From Jaltomata sinuosa (taxonomy: Eukaryota; Streptophyta; Magnoliopsida; Solanales; Solanaceae), in contig QJPP01007518.1 of NCBI GenBank assembly GCA_003996215.1, positions 1,106,926 to 1,170,925 on the forward strand: a stretch of DNA of 64,000 bases, read 5' to 3'. Shown in pieces: positions 45,060 through 56,688 of this stretch. A program made the position numbers and the translations under genes. Position 1 is the stretch's first letter, and every line of letters begins with the position of its first letter. The notes under the pieces are model-generated. The model saw nothing but the letters and a program-made list of their open reading frames with translations. It did no database searches and was not told the DNA's origin.

Positions 45060-46740
45060 TCTGTCCTATCAATACAAAAATCATAGTGACTACACAAATA
45101 TAATGAAAAATTATATAATGAAAAATTATTTACACTCGATATATTTATTAATTCAATAAATACATGATCTGCAAACGCATACATATAATCAAATATAAAG
45201 AGTTTAAATTATATATATCACTAATGTAAGATATTTTTATATCATCACGCTAAGGGTGTTGACAATTTAATACATATGTAAATATAACTTTTAACTTATA
45301 AACATAATAAAAAAAAATTATATACACAATATATTTTATGACGAAGATTGTTCAATTGATCATTTTTACTCTACGCTATGTAACTGTCGTTACATCACTT
45401 TTACCAGCTACAATAGATAATTTATTTTTATTTTCAAGATTACGAATTCATATTTTAGAAAAAACATAAAAAATATACAGTCCAATACAATATATTTTCA
45501 CCCACGTAGCTATTCTCAATATATTCCCACAGAGCTTCTTTTTTTTTTTTTTGCAACAATGTCAATATACATATGGAATACAATATTATACACTTAATAT
45601 AAATAATATATCAATTTTATGTAAAAATATATAAAAGGTGTTTATACATATGATCATACATAATTATTCAATATTATATAAATTCATAAAAAAATGACTT
45701 TTTTCTCCAATGAACTCCAACCTACGAAACTTCATCCAAAATGGACCAGAAACATCACCAAATAATTTAAATTTTCATTGAATAGATTCAAATTTTAACC
45801 ATAATTTTAAAATGACATTTCCTACTAACTTTAATAATCAATTTATAAAAAATTTCATCAAATCACAGAATTCATGTTATGAGTTTTCAAACTTTCAAAG
45901 TTCCAACAATGAAATTTTTGATTGAGTATTGTATAAGAAATTTCTTATACTAACATTGTATAAAATTTTAACTCTATTCTAAAAAAAGGTTGATAATACA
46001 AGAATAATTATTTTGTTTTATATCTTTTTCCAATATTAGATCAATTTACTAAGCAAGTGACTCTGTCATGTCAATTGCAAAAAAAAAGGGGAGTACATTT
46101 ATCATGGTGCTTTCTTAGTCAATCACAAATGAAATTTCCCTTCTATCTAAAAAAAGATAAATTTTTTTTGTTTGTATATGCACTATCTTTGTTTATATAA
46201 CCATATCTGCAATTTAATTATTTTGGGTTTGGAATAAGAAGGGTTTCGGAGGATAAAATATATGTAGACTTTATTTTTATTTTGTAGAAATAGAAAAATT
46301 ATTTTCGATAGATTCTCAATTTAAAATAAAATATAATCAAGCAGTTTGAAAAAGAAAATGCAAAAATAAGAGCAATAATAACAACAAAATAATTTGAAAT
46401 GAAGAATACCAAGCAGTTTGAGAAAAAGAGATTACATAAATAAGAGCAATAACAACAAAAAATAATGTGAAATGAATAGTAGTACACAACATATAGAGGA
46501 ATGAACAATATGACAACAAAATAATGTGATATTCAAGCACAAAAAAAAAACAAGTGATACCCGAATATAAGAAACTACGAAAATAGTGCAATACCATCGG
46601 TATTACCGTTATCATTAAATAACTATATAAAGTATTAGTAGTCAAATTTAGATTTTCAACACATAATTTGTAAATTTTCTTAATTGAAATACACATCTAA
46701 CTAAGTTTTCTTAAATGATATGTCAGGTCAATATAAACGA
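45060..46740. other. AT-rich intergenic stretch, no gene seen
   Basis: Long homopolymer and AT runs. Minus-strand ORFs at 46299-46696 are built from 'aataacaacaaaataat' repeats (three 'aaaataatgtga' style units) and show no family features. Confidence 0.5.
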
Positions 46741-46744
46741 AGTA

Positions 46745-47010
46745 CTCCCTTCATTTCTAAACAAGTGATCATTTTAGATTGAGTACACCCATTAGGAAAT
46801 TGCTCCCCCCTAAAAATTAAAAGTGTTTTACTACCTTACCCCTAATTAAATTTTATTGTACATTTAATGTGATCTTTTATGATTTTTGGTTATGTAAACA
46901 AAGATAAATTTGAAAGAATATGATTAATTTGTTCTCAAAAGCCTAAATAATCACTTATTTAGGAACAAAATAAAAAGACAAAATGATCACTTATTTAGGA
47001 ACACATGGAG
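46745..47010. mobile_element. Stowaway-type MITE 1
   Basis: The left end CTCCCTTCATTTCTAAACAA pairs with the inverted right end TTATTTAGGAACACATGGAG, and TA flanks both sides. The 266-bp interior is non-coding. Confidence 0.8.
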
Positions 47011-47204
47011 TAGTAACTATTTTTACTTCAAACTTTACTTTTCATTTCAAAGAAAAGTTTGTAACAACTAAAATTTGCTGCTCCTTAAATCAACACACCA
47101 ATTTTTTCATAATTTTTTTTAAAAATATGCCTTGTGGACAAAATTCACAAAATCTCATTTTCATAAAATTACATATATTGCACGTATTCAAGGCGCGTGA
47201 GATA

Positions 47205-47478
47205 CTCCCTCCGTTCCTGAATAAGTGATTATTTTAGGTTGAGCACACCCCTTAAGAAATTGCTCAATCCTAGAAAATAAAAGGTGCTTTATCACCTTAC
47301 CCCTAATTAAATTTTATTGTACATTTAATGTGATATTTCCTAATTAATGATTTTTTATTATATAAATAAGGGTAAATTTAAAAGAAATATGATCAATTTA
47401 TTTTTAAAAGTCTAAATGATCACTTATTTAGGAATAAAATAAAAAACAAAATGATCACTTATTTAAAAATGAAGGAAA
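47205..47478. mobile_element. Stowaway-type MITE 2 (sister of MITE 1)
   Basis: The left end CTCCCTCCGTTCCTGAATAA pairs with TTATTTAAAAATGAAGGAAA, flanked by TA. The interior is clearly the same as 46745-47010 ('ttacccctaattaaatttta', 'tgtacatttaatgtgat'), about 195 bases away. Confidence 0.8.
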
Positions 47479-47499
47479 TAATATAATATGGAAAGAGTA

Positions 47500-47730
47500 C
47501 TCCATCCATCAGTTGTCATGATTTACTTTTTCGAGAATCAAACTACGTTAATTTTGATCAATATTTTAAAAATATTTTTTTATTATATTAACATTAGAAA
47601 GATTATAAGTCATAATACTTTTTATAAAATATCATGAATATATTAATTTTAATTTTAAAATATTATATTAATCAAATATAAATTAATTTTTAAAATATAA
47701 AACATAACAACTAATTTGAGACGGAAAGAG
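47500..47730. mobile_element. Stowaway-type MITE 3 (different family)
   Basis: The left end CTCCATCCATCAGTTGTCAT pairs with 'aacaactaatttgagacgg' at the right, and TA flanks both ends. The interior differs from MITEs 1 and 2. Confidence 0.75.
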
Positions 47731-47739
47731 TAATTATTT

Positions 47740-49700
47740 ACAGCGTACGAATTGGTGGGCAGTGAGTGAATGAAATTGAGTGCTTGTTGGGGGCTAGTGG
47801 GGCTATCTATAAAATCTCCTACTTAACATAGGACACACCAAATCCCAATAAAATTGTACATTTTGGAAAATAAATACTCTTCCGTTTAAAAAAAATGACT
47901 TATTTTAATTTGATACAAATTTTAAAAAATAAAATTTAAATTTTATAATTTTAAATTAAAATTATATCAAATATATTCAAATATTTTATAATTTTAAATA
48001 TGTTAAAAAAGAATTATTTTTTATAAATAAATTAAAAAGAAAAATAGATTATTTTTTTTAAATGAGAGAATTAAGATATTATTCTATCTACAACCATTCA
48101 TCAAAATGTATAATGGAGTATAGGTATTAAACAAAGCGTTGACTAAGTAATAGTACTTAAAATATTCTAACTGGAAAAAAACAAAGTCCCGGAAAACAAG
48201 CACAAAGAAGGTAGGAGTCGTTTTGTACGTGAAATAAAAATAATAATTTTAAAATAGAATTTAAAATTAATTTTATTTTATATTTAATTTGAAATATTAA
48301 TTATTTTTTAATATTATTTCATTCCACCGATTATATATACTCAAATCGTGAAATTATTATTCTATATAAAAGATGAAATATTCTTACTTATTCCTACGTA
48401 CTAAATGATCTCGTAAAATTTAAGAGGGTGTTTGGGGGGTGGGGGTGGGGTAGGGGGGAGTGGACAAATGAATATTATAATGAGTTTATAAAATAGGATC
48501 AATTAATTTTGTCCATTATAATTTTTAATTTTTTTTATATCGTATCATTCGGAAGATATTTATTTATTTATTATTAAAACGATTTGAAATTAGGAATATT
48601 CAAGATTTTTATAGGACTGTTTTTTTTGTTCAAATTATGTTCAACAATTTCCTCAAAGTAGCTGACAAATGAAAATAAAAACTTTAACAAATGAGTTTAG
48701 CTTTTTATAACAACAAATAATAATATATTCAATATAATTTCACGAGTGAGAGTTTAGCTTCTACTAAAAGATAATTAAGGAAATCGTCCCTATTAAATAG
48801 AATGATTTAAGTTCTATATTTGAATAGTTTAAAATCGTATTATCAGTATTGTTTAATCTGTAAGTATTTTTATGAGGTCATCAATTAATTGTTATCTGTA
48901 ATTACTTACACCCAATTCTCAATCTTTTCTTGAAAATTAAAGAGTGTAATTACTCTTTTTAATTACACTCAATTTCCTACCAATCAATTAATTACTTGGC
49001 TAAAATCGAAATAAATAGATTAAATTGTGTAATTACATCCAATTACGCTCAAATTCATTTTTCATCTGACTTTTCAAACATGCCCTAAATATTCTTTTTG
49101 TATCCGTCAGTATGTAGAACTTATACTCTAAGGGATCATTTTGTTTGAAGACAAGTTATGTTGTGATTAGTTATGTTTGGACTACTTATTCTGATATTAT
49201 TTTTATTGACTTTTTAATTTATCGTATTAAAATAACATGCATTGCATAGTTTTCTAAGGAGTTGTTTGTTTACAAAAAATTTCTCCATCTTATTTAGTGA
49301 AAAAAAGGTTTGACAGACCTCAGAAATATTTTTGTCATTTTTATTAATTATATCTGAATAATTAATGTATTTTTTCATTCTCTAACAGAGATAACTTATC
49401 CTAGTACTAATTACTAATTCTGATATAACATATTTCAGCATTAATAACCAAACAAAGATTTAGTCAACACTAAATTAATATCCAGAATAATCTATGTTGA
49501 CCAACATATCAAATAACCCCCAAGTGAAACTAGTTATATGAAAAAATATAGGCAATTTGTTAAAACAAATTAAATTATGGTGATAATTAATGTAAAATTT
49601 ATTTGCAACACAAATGAACATTGTGATGTCATTATGTAGGTTTATAAGCATAATTTTAGGAAAATGTTAAATTCAAAAAATACCCATAAGATAGTAGTAT
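47740..49700. other. AT-rich intergenic stretch, no gene seen
   Basis: No exon or RNA gene. A G-rich stretch is at about 48425-48465, and 48225-48410 looks like MITE interior. 48900-49080 has mirrored 'aattacact..ttaattacactc' words that could be another decayed MITE. Confidence 0.45.
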
Positions 49701-49710
49701 TATATAACTA

Positions 49711-50421
49711 GTCGTTTGGCACATGAGATAAAGATAATAATCTCAAAATAAAAATAAAAAATAATTTTATTTCATGTTCGATTTAAGATATTAGCTAATT
49801 TCGATATTATTTTATTTCATTATTTGTACTAAATTAGTAAAATAACTATCCTAAATAAAAAATGAGACAAAATAATCTCATGAAATATCACAACCTATAG
49901 AATATAAAGGTGTCAAACGGGTCAGGTTGACCCGAAACTAGATCAGTCAACCCGGTCCGGCCCGATCAATAATTAAAGGGTTGGGTTGATTTGGGTCGAC
50001 TACTATAACTAGAATCGGCCGGTTCATATTTTGAATCTGTAACCCGAAATCAATCAAAACTGGTGATGTCACATCGTTACTGGTACCAATAACCATCCCG
50101 GCCCCATTTCCAAATGAAATTGAAAAATATTTTTGAAAATATCACCCAAAAATGAACAAATATGAAATTCTTGATTTTTTTTTTTTTTTAATGAGACTCG
50201 GCTCGGCTCGGTCCGGACCGATATAACCCGGAACCGGGCGAGTCACTTAAAGCTCCTTTAGGACCGGACCGGTTGGACCCGCAATATGCCAACCCAATAA
50301 CCAACTCGGGATCAGGATCAACCGATTCAAATTTTTGCCACCCCGGTCCAATATGACCCGACCCCTTGACAAGTTTAATAGAATATACTACATGCTTATC
50401 TCATCTCACGTACCAAACGAA
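49711..50421. mobile_element. MITE (outer), host of the element at 49907-50378
   Basis: The left end GTCGTTTGGCACATGAGATA and the right end 'tatctcatctcacgtaccaaacgaac' are inverted copies with a few differences. The insertion at 49907-50378 splits it. No clean target duplication was found for the outer element. Confidence 0.65.
49907..50378. mobile_element. TIR element with 9-bp target duplication, nested
   Basis: It is flanked by the identical 9-bp word TAGAATATA (49898-49906 and 50379-50387). The ends are 'aaggtgtcaaacgggtc' and 'ccccttgacaagttt', an imperfect inverted pair. The interior is rich in 'cccg' words (for example 'ggctcggctcggtccggacc') and is much more GC-rich than its surroundings. 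It is non-coding. The class is uncertain: 9 bp suggests a Mutator-like element. Confidence 0.75.
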
Positions 50422-50559
50422 CCCTTAAAAGTCTTTCTTCTTAAATTTCAATAGTATATCAGATAGATCTTGACCGTTTAATTCTGTAAAAGAACGAGTA
50501 ATCCTCCCAAGATTACACGTTTGCCCATCTTTTTTGTGTTTTTATTTTGGCCCCTTTTT

Positions 50560-51166
50560 CTCAATTTTTGCTTTCATGCATGGAATTCTTCTCCAACTAT
50601 AACACACACAAACAAAGTGAAAGAGAAAAAGAGAAAAGAAAGAGTCTTTGGCTTTCTGTTATGATCATTTATTTTGTTTCTTTTTTTAGTCTCTGAACAA
50701 TTTTTTGGCTAGTTCTATGGCTATATCAGTTCAAAGTTTTGATTTTTTTTGAAATTATTTTTTTGCTTTTTTTATTTGGGATTCTTGAAATACTGAATGT
50801 TTAGTCAAAAGGGTATTTTTTATTTGATGTGTTTGTGTTGTGTGTGTGACTGAGATTACATAGATATGGTATTCAAAGATTCATTCTTTTTGCTTTTTAT
50901 TACTTCCCAAAAAGTGCCCACATCTGACTAGTTTATTGTTTTTTTTGTTTTAAAGAATTCCTATTGCTTGAACAACACTTTTTGTGATCTGTGTCCCAAC
51001 CCCATATGGCCAAGTTTTGAGCTTTTTCCAAGTTTTTTTTTTGTTTGTTTTTTTCCCTTTCCTTTGATTTGGGGTTTTGGATTTTTGGGTGTTCTTGAAA
51101 TGTGGCATATGATTTGAGCTTGCAAGATTGTTTACTTCTTGATTTCTCATTGAAATTTAACTGAAA
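50560..51166 (+). promoter_or_regulatory. Zinc-finger gene leader / proximal promoter
   Basis: The purine-rich 'gtgaaagagaaaaagagaaaag' tract near 50620, followed by long T-rich stretches, is typical of a plant 5' leader. No clear TATA box can be assigned with confidence. Short upstream ATGs (for example near 50660 and 50716) open ORFs that stop soon and might act as uORFs. Confidence 0.3.
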
Positions 51167-52801
51167 ATGGAAGAAGATCAAGATTTGAAGTTTGTATGCA
51201 AGTTGTGTAACAAAAAGTACCCTTGTGGGAAGTCATTGGGGGGCCACATGAGATCTCATGTACTTGCAAATTCAGCTGAATTTGAGGAAAATGGTGAGGC
51301 CAAATTTGAAAAGTTGCAATCTTGGAGTAGTAGAGAGAATCATCATCAATCAAAATTTGATCTTGGTGGGAATTCTGGTTATGGACTTAGAGAGAATCCC
51401 AAGAAAACATGGAGGGCTGTTGATTCAACTTCCCCTTTGCTTCCTCAAGAAAAAGTTTGTCAGCAATGTGGTAAAGTATTTCAGTCATTGAAAGCTTTGT
51501 GTGGTCATATGGCTTGTCATTCAGAGAAGTTAGTGATGGATGATAGTCATTCAGATACTGAAACTGATGAGGAGGAGGAGGAGGCAAAGCTGAGGACCAG
51601 ATCATCAAAGACTAAGAGGTACAAGAGAATTGTAGTAAAGTCTTCTAATTACTGTTTAGTGAATAATAATAATAGTACTGTTAATTATGGTTCATCATCT
51701 GTATCTGAGATTGATGAACAAGATCAAGAGGAAATAGCAAAGTGTTTAATGATGTTGTCTAGGGACTCTGGGAATTGGAATGGTGTTAATTCAGTTGTTG
51801 AGTCTTCTGATAACAATTCTGTTGTTTTGGAGACTAAATCATCCTCTACTGACATGAGATTTGGTAGAAAGGATAAGCTGAAATGTGTTTATAATCAAGA
51901 CGAAACACCGGGAACCAAGAAAAGGGAAGAAAGGAACTTGAAACTTAGTGGTAAATTAGATGCTGAAGCTGCATTTGAGAGCTCTGATGATTCTGGATAC
52001 TTCTTAGATGACAATACTATAGTTGAATCGGATATATCTGTCGATGGATTCCATAGAAATGGTAATAGTAAATGGAGCACTTCTCAAATGAGCCACGCTG
52101 TTTGGTGTGACGAGTCTGGGACTGATAAGGGAAAGGGCTTAAACAGAACCAAAAGATATCCAACAGAGTCAAGGAAGGATTTAAACGAAGATTGTGAATT
52201 TGATGATTACCCGATAGCTTCATATGTGGATAAATGTGAACCAAGAAAGAGGACCAAGGATAGTTCTTATCATCCAGAATTAGGGAATAAGTCCTTTAAG
52301 AAGATAAAGCTCGGTCCCAAAAGTCCCGAAGGATGCAAAGATATTCAAAAAAAGAAGTATGAGTGTTTGAACTGCAAGAAGAGTTTTAACTCTTATCAGG
52401 CTCTTGGTGGACATAGACCCTGCCATAAAAAGGCCAATGCTTATCTCGAGTCAATAAATGGAACTGGTGAAAGTAGTCTTGATGCTGATTGTGATGACAA
52501 GCATAGGGAGACGTTTAGCAGTAAAAAACCGGCTTCTGCTGCTAAAGATCTGTCTTACAATCCTGAGAAAAAGATTAAGCCTAAGAAATCCAAAGGGCAT
52601 GAATGCCCATTTTGTGACCGGGTTTTCAAGTCTGGTCAAGCTTTAGGTGGCCACAAAAGGTCCCATTTTATTGTAGGTACTGAGCAGAACATGAATCGAT
52701 CTTCAGCAGTCAAGAAAGACGTCAACGATTTACTTGATCTTAATCTTCCTGCTCCTGTTGATGATGAGGATGATGAGCATGCACACCTCGTGTCTTGGTA
52801 G
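51167..52801 (+). CDS. Four-finger C2H2 zinc-finger repressor, ZAT/Q-type
   Basis: Likely nuclear transcriptional repressor of the plant C1 class (ZAT1/4/9-like subgroup), intronless. Zinc ligands: finger 1 C11, C14, H27, H31; finger 2 C98, C101, H114, H118; finger 3 C400, C403, H416, H420; finger 4 C480, C483, H496, H500. Fingers 3 and 4 carry the plant QALGGH helix; finger 1 has KSLGGH and finger 2 KALCGH. Between fingers 2 and 3 lie an acidic run (133-140), a basic stretch (RSSKTKRYKR, 145-154) that may be an NLS, and an L-box-like motif EEIAKCLMMLSRD (188-200). DLNLPAP (524-530) is a DLN/EAR repression motif. The 280-residue gap between finger pairs is long for the class. The ATG at 51167 is the first in frame; the finger follows at once, as in relatives. 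ORFs in the other frames are shadows. Confidence 0.93.
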   Translation: MEEDQDLKFVCKLCNKKYPCGKSLGGHMRSHVLANSAEFEENGEAKFEKLQSWSSRENHHQSKFDLGGNSGYGLRENPKKTWRAVDSTSPLLPQEKVCQQCGKVFQSLKALCGHMACHSEKLVMDDSHSDTETDEEEEEAKLRTRSSKTKRYKRIVVKSSNYCLVNNNNSTVNYGSSSVSEIDEQDQEEIAKCLMMLSRDSGNWNGVNSVVESSDNNSVVLETKSSSTDMRFGRKDKLKCVYNQDETPGTKKREERNLKLSGKLDAEAAFESSDDSGYFLDDNTIVESDISVDGFHRNGNSKWSTSQMSHAVWCDESGTDKGKGLNRTKRYPTESRKDLNEDCEFDDYPIASYVDKCEPRKRTKDSSYHPELGNKSFKKIKLGPKSPEGCKDIQKKKYECLNCKKSFNSYQALGGHRPCHKKANAYLESINGTGESSLDADCDDKHRETFSSKKPASAAKDLSYNPEKKIKPKKSKGHECPFCDRVFKSGQALGGHKRSHFIVGTEQNMNRSSAVKKDVNDLLDLNLPAPVDDEDDEHAHLVSW

Positions 52802-53110
52802 TTCGTGATTAACAAGGTTACAAGAGGCACGAGCATTTGGCAGCGAGCTCGTTTCCAGATTGACAGAGACATTCAATGCTAGAATGTATAGGCAACTTGG
52901 CAGGCACAGTTGCTTCATTTTTTTTATACCATAGAGGTAGTAGTTTCATTCTTGCTGATCAGTTGAAAGAACCTCACATTTCTGTCTGATTTTTGGCATA
53001 TCCCAAGTATATGCTTCAAGTTTTGCTGGTTAAGAATATTCATTTCTTTAGCTTTGAGACATACAAATTATATCCATGTCTTTTATTGCCTCCATTATTC
53101 ATTATCTTAT
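52802..53110 (+). promoter_or_regulatory. 3' untranslated region of the zinc-finger gene
   Basis: The stretch downstream of the TAG at 52799-52801 is ordinary T-rich sequence with no other gene. The end of the transcript cannot be fixed. Confidence 0.4.
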
Positions 53111-53264
53111 TCAAAACCAAGTGATTTCTTTGGTTTTGTCATTTGGAAAAGCTTATCTGTATTGTGTACTACTTTAATCTTCTTGCTAGTGCTTTATGCT
53201 TAATCTTAGTGACATTCTTGATGAATTTGCAATTCCCAAAGTTACAAAGTTGACCAAATTGAAG

Positions 53265-53380
53265 CAAATACACCGTCTTTACTAAGGGTAAGTTGTCTAC
53301 ATAACACCCCTTGGGATGCGGCCCTTTACTGACCCTGCTAATGCGGGATGCTTTGTGCACCAGACTGCCTTTTACACCAT
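53265..53380 (+). mobile_element. SINE 3' half ('gggatgcggcc' type)
   Basis: The words 'gtctacataacaccccttgg', 'gatgcggccct', 'gcgggatgctttgtgcacc' match the well-known 3' part of a tRNA-derived plant SINE. The A- and B-box head is absent, so this is 5'-truncated. Confidence 0.6.
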
Positions 53381-53399
53381 CTTCACTTATAGAAGGCGC

Positions 53400-55930
53400 A
53401 AGTAGCAATGTTCAGCCACACTGATACAAGAGGTCTGATTGTTTATAGTTTGAAATAGAAAATATATAGTTTTAATTTCATGGAAACTCAGATGTAATTT
53501 TGGTGCCTGCCTGTTGCAATCTTCCTGTTATATCCTCATAAAAAGGGCAACATTTCCACTAGAAATGCACTAGTTGACCAGTGACACTGAGAGATCCAGA
53601 ATTTAGACGCGGTAGGTTCTGAGCTGAGTTCTTCTGAGCTGAGTTCTGACATATATATCTAACTCTATCTATTCTTGGTACTTGTATAGTCTTTTGGTGA
53701 CTGGTTTTCTTGCAATCTAATAGAAGTTACCAACAAGAGTAAAATGTGGGAAAACACAAAGCTTATTGTGTCCCCCTCAAGATTGGAGAAAGGAATGATT
53801 AAATTCAATAAGTATATTATTGATCATCAATGTTCAAATGTGTGAAAGTGAAACAACTACTTTAATATAAAACATAAAGGCTATCCATCATTCGAGGGTC
53901 GTTTTATAGCTAGTAAAGAGGTAACTTTCATATATTAATATTTGTATAAGTTATATAACGTTTGATAGCTAGTTAGAAAATAAGTTATTTATGTATAAAA
54001 TTAATACGATGTTTGGTTTGTAATTTAGAAACATGCATAACTAATACATGTATAAGTTATGAATGAATTGGTATATTGACTCCTGAGAGCATATATCTAA
54101 CCAGCTACGAAATGACTCATGTGAGAGCATATACAATAATAACTAGATTCACAATCAAATATATTTAAAGCTTCTGGTCCCGTGAATCCATATGGTCTCT
54201 TCTAGATCCGCCCCTGACTATGATTCAAGCTATACTAGACAACTCAAGTGTTTGAAGTGGTAAGTCATGGTCAACTTTCTAATAAACAAATAACTTTTAG
54301 TTTTTAAAGTCTTAATTTTTGGAACATCCACTTATTATTCGAGTTAATATTAAGTATGGTCGAACTCTACCTAAAGTTAAAAATCCATTTTTAAAGACCA
54401 AAAAGTCAAATTTCTGACATCAGATTTAGGGGTGGCTCAAGAGGGAAGCTAAGTCGCCTTTGTTTTAGGTCCCCAAAATTTGAGGCCTCAATTTTTTTAA
54501 TTAGTAGTGAGCTTTGTAGTTTTATTTTCACTTAAATAACATAAAATTTATAATAATTTTTTTTAAAAAAAAATCTTTATAAAAATAACTGCCTACTCTT
54601 TATATTAGATATTCTTTTTAAAATTTTGAATTAAACTGTTCATTATATGTTAATAAACTTTTATACATCATTCAGATTGCAAACAAATGATTAACATCTT
54701 ATTGATTTGATTAATCTTGACTAATATAAATATTAACAATAATATTACTAAGTAAAATTAAAGACTTTATGCTCTTTTTTAAGGATATCACACTATGAAC
54801 AAAATGTACAAAAAAAAATAAAAAAAATATAAGCCTCTCATTAAAAATTGATTTTAGATCACTAATTTTATCGAGTTGATAGTGGTTAAGAAAGATTCAA
54901 GGAGTAGAAAAGCAGGAAATGCAGGTAAACACAATAGAATGCACAATTAGTGCTTGTCCATGAATTTTTACTGGAATTTTAATAGATCCCATCAAAGGTG
55001 AACAATAGCTTCAAATCTTAGCCTAAAAATAAGCCAATTTTTAAGAAATACACACACACAAAATACTACGTATAGTTGTATGCAGTGACGTAGTCAGAAA
55101 TTAAGATTTTAAATAAGTAAACATTTTTTTCGATAAATGAGTGCATTTGAAAATTTAAAAATCAATAACACAACATTTAGTTTAATCATAAAAATATTTA
55201 TAATAGAACTAACGTAGTCAAGAATTAAAACTTAAATAAGTAAACATTTTTTCCCGACGAATGAGTACAAACAACCACAATAACATACCCAGTGTATTTT
55301 TACAAAGTGAAATCTGGAGAGGATAGAATGTACGCAGACTAGATAATACCTTTCCCGATGAATGAGTGCATTGAAAATTTTAAAATCAAGTAACACAACA
55401 TTAGTTTAATCATAAAAATACTTGTAGTAGAACTGACAATTGTGTGGGGATTTGTCTAGTAATCAAATTTTAATTAGGAAAAAAGTAAAATAGATCAAAC
55501 TTTTGGGACCAAATGAAACTTGCAATTTGAAAACCGTTGGCTACTGGACTATATCTTTCAGTTGTGTTAAGGGTATTAAAAATAATATATACTCATACAA
55601 AGTAATGTTTAATTTATATATATAGAATAATTTTTTGACGAAGACTGTTTGCGACCACCAGTCCACTAGTGTAGCTTCGCCGCTGATTGTATGACATTAT
55701 TTTCATACAAAGTAAATTTGAATTTATGGAAAAATTCACAAATAACCATTTTCAGCTTTGATCTTTAAAAAGTAATCATTGTCATAAAATTTCAAATTTT
55801 ATAAATAAAAACAAGCTATTTTTCAAAGATATGATAAAAAAAATGATCAGTAAATGTTATTTTACCGTGTTTTGGTGCCCAATAAGTCTCCCTTCACTCA
55901 AATAAATTCAAAAACTCGAAATTCAAGATT
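53400..55930. other. Intergenic stretch, no gene seen
   Basis: No coding exon. A SINE-like block ('acccagtgtatttttacaaa', 'agaatgtacgcagacta') lies at 55265-55350. It splits a locally repeated word set: 'taagtaaacattttt' and 'caacattagtttaatcataa' occur both before and after it (55110-55200 and 55230-55420). Confidence 0.5.
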
Positions 55931-55983
55931 AGTACTTTGGGTCGTTTGATTGTAGTTAGGAAGAGAGTTATTCATATATTAAA

Positions 55984-56430
55984 GGCATAATGCATAAATA
56001 TGTTCTTTAACTTGACCTCATCTGGTATGTATGCCTTCCAATTTTGAGTGTGCACAAGTATGCACTTAGAGACTGTTTGAATTGACTTATTTTAAGTGTT
56101 TTTAACTAAAATCATTTTTAAGTACTTTTGAAGTGTTTGTAAATATAAAAAGTGCTTATAAATACTTGGTTTAAAGCTAAAATGATAAAAATAGGCCAAA
56201 AGTCACAAGTCATTCCAAACAGGCTCTTAAACTTGTATAAAGTTGAACAAGTAGACGCACGTGACTTACGTGGCGTTTCGCACGAATTTTCACGCAAGAT
56301 GTCACGTAGGACACATGTGTAACTTGTTCAACTTTATACAAATTTAAGTATCTACTTGTGCACACCCAAAATATGAGGACATAAATACCGATTAAGGCCT
56401 AGTTAAAGGACACGTTTATGTCTTATGCCC
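55984..56430. mobile_element. Middle MITE with 8-bp target duplication
   Basis: It is flanked by identical ATATTAAA (55976-55983 and 56431-56438). The left end GGCATAATGCATAAATATGT and the right end 'cgtttatgtcttatgccc' are inverted. Inside, 'aacttgtataaagttgaaca' and 'tgttcaactttatacaaatt' face each other, forming a long hairpin. The third element sits in its left half. Confidence 0.85.
56069..56226. mobile_element. Inner Tourist/Harbinger-type MITE
   Basis: Ends are GAGACTGTTTGAATTGACTT and the inverted 'aagtcattccaaacaggctc'. The flanking word is TTA on both sides (56066-56068 and 56227-56229), the 3-bp target of PIF/Harbinger MITEs. The length is 158 bp. It must be the youngest insertion of the three. 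Confidence 0.85.
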
Positions 56431-56688
56431 ATATTAAAACTAGCATAGCTAATATCATGTTTGGTAGTTATTTAGTTGTTTTATATAAAATTTAGCACAA
56501 CAAGTATGATGTTTGGTTATTTTTTTACAATCTCACATAAATAAAATAAATATAAGTTCATTTATATATTATTTTATATAAAATAGAAAAATATAATAAT
56601 TGATCTCACATAGCTAGTACCCATATAATTCTAACCAACAATCAAACGACTCTTTTAGTTCCTTTGTTGCTATTTAAGGTAAAATGTA

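Larger units (their letters stand above)
55941..56650. mobile_element. Outer MITE of a three-level nest
   Basis: The left end GTCGTTTGATTGTAGTTAGG and the right end 'cctaaccaacaatcaaacgac'-like sequence (56635-56650) are inverted copies. It is interrupted by the element at 55984-56430. The target duplication is not clear (a CTTT word lies at both sides). Confidence 0.7.

Noticed and set aside
46299..46696. Minus-strand ORFs of 69 and 119 codons rich in F, Y and L
   Set aside because: They arise from aataacaacaaaataat-type repeats; hydrophobicity is a by-product of base composition.
51387..52918. Several short ORFs on both strands over the zinc-finger gene
   Set aside because: Overlap the 544-codon frame and show no family features.
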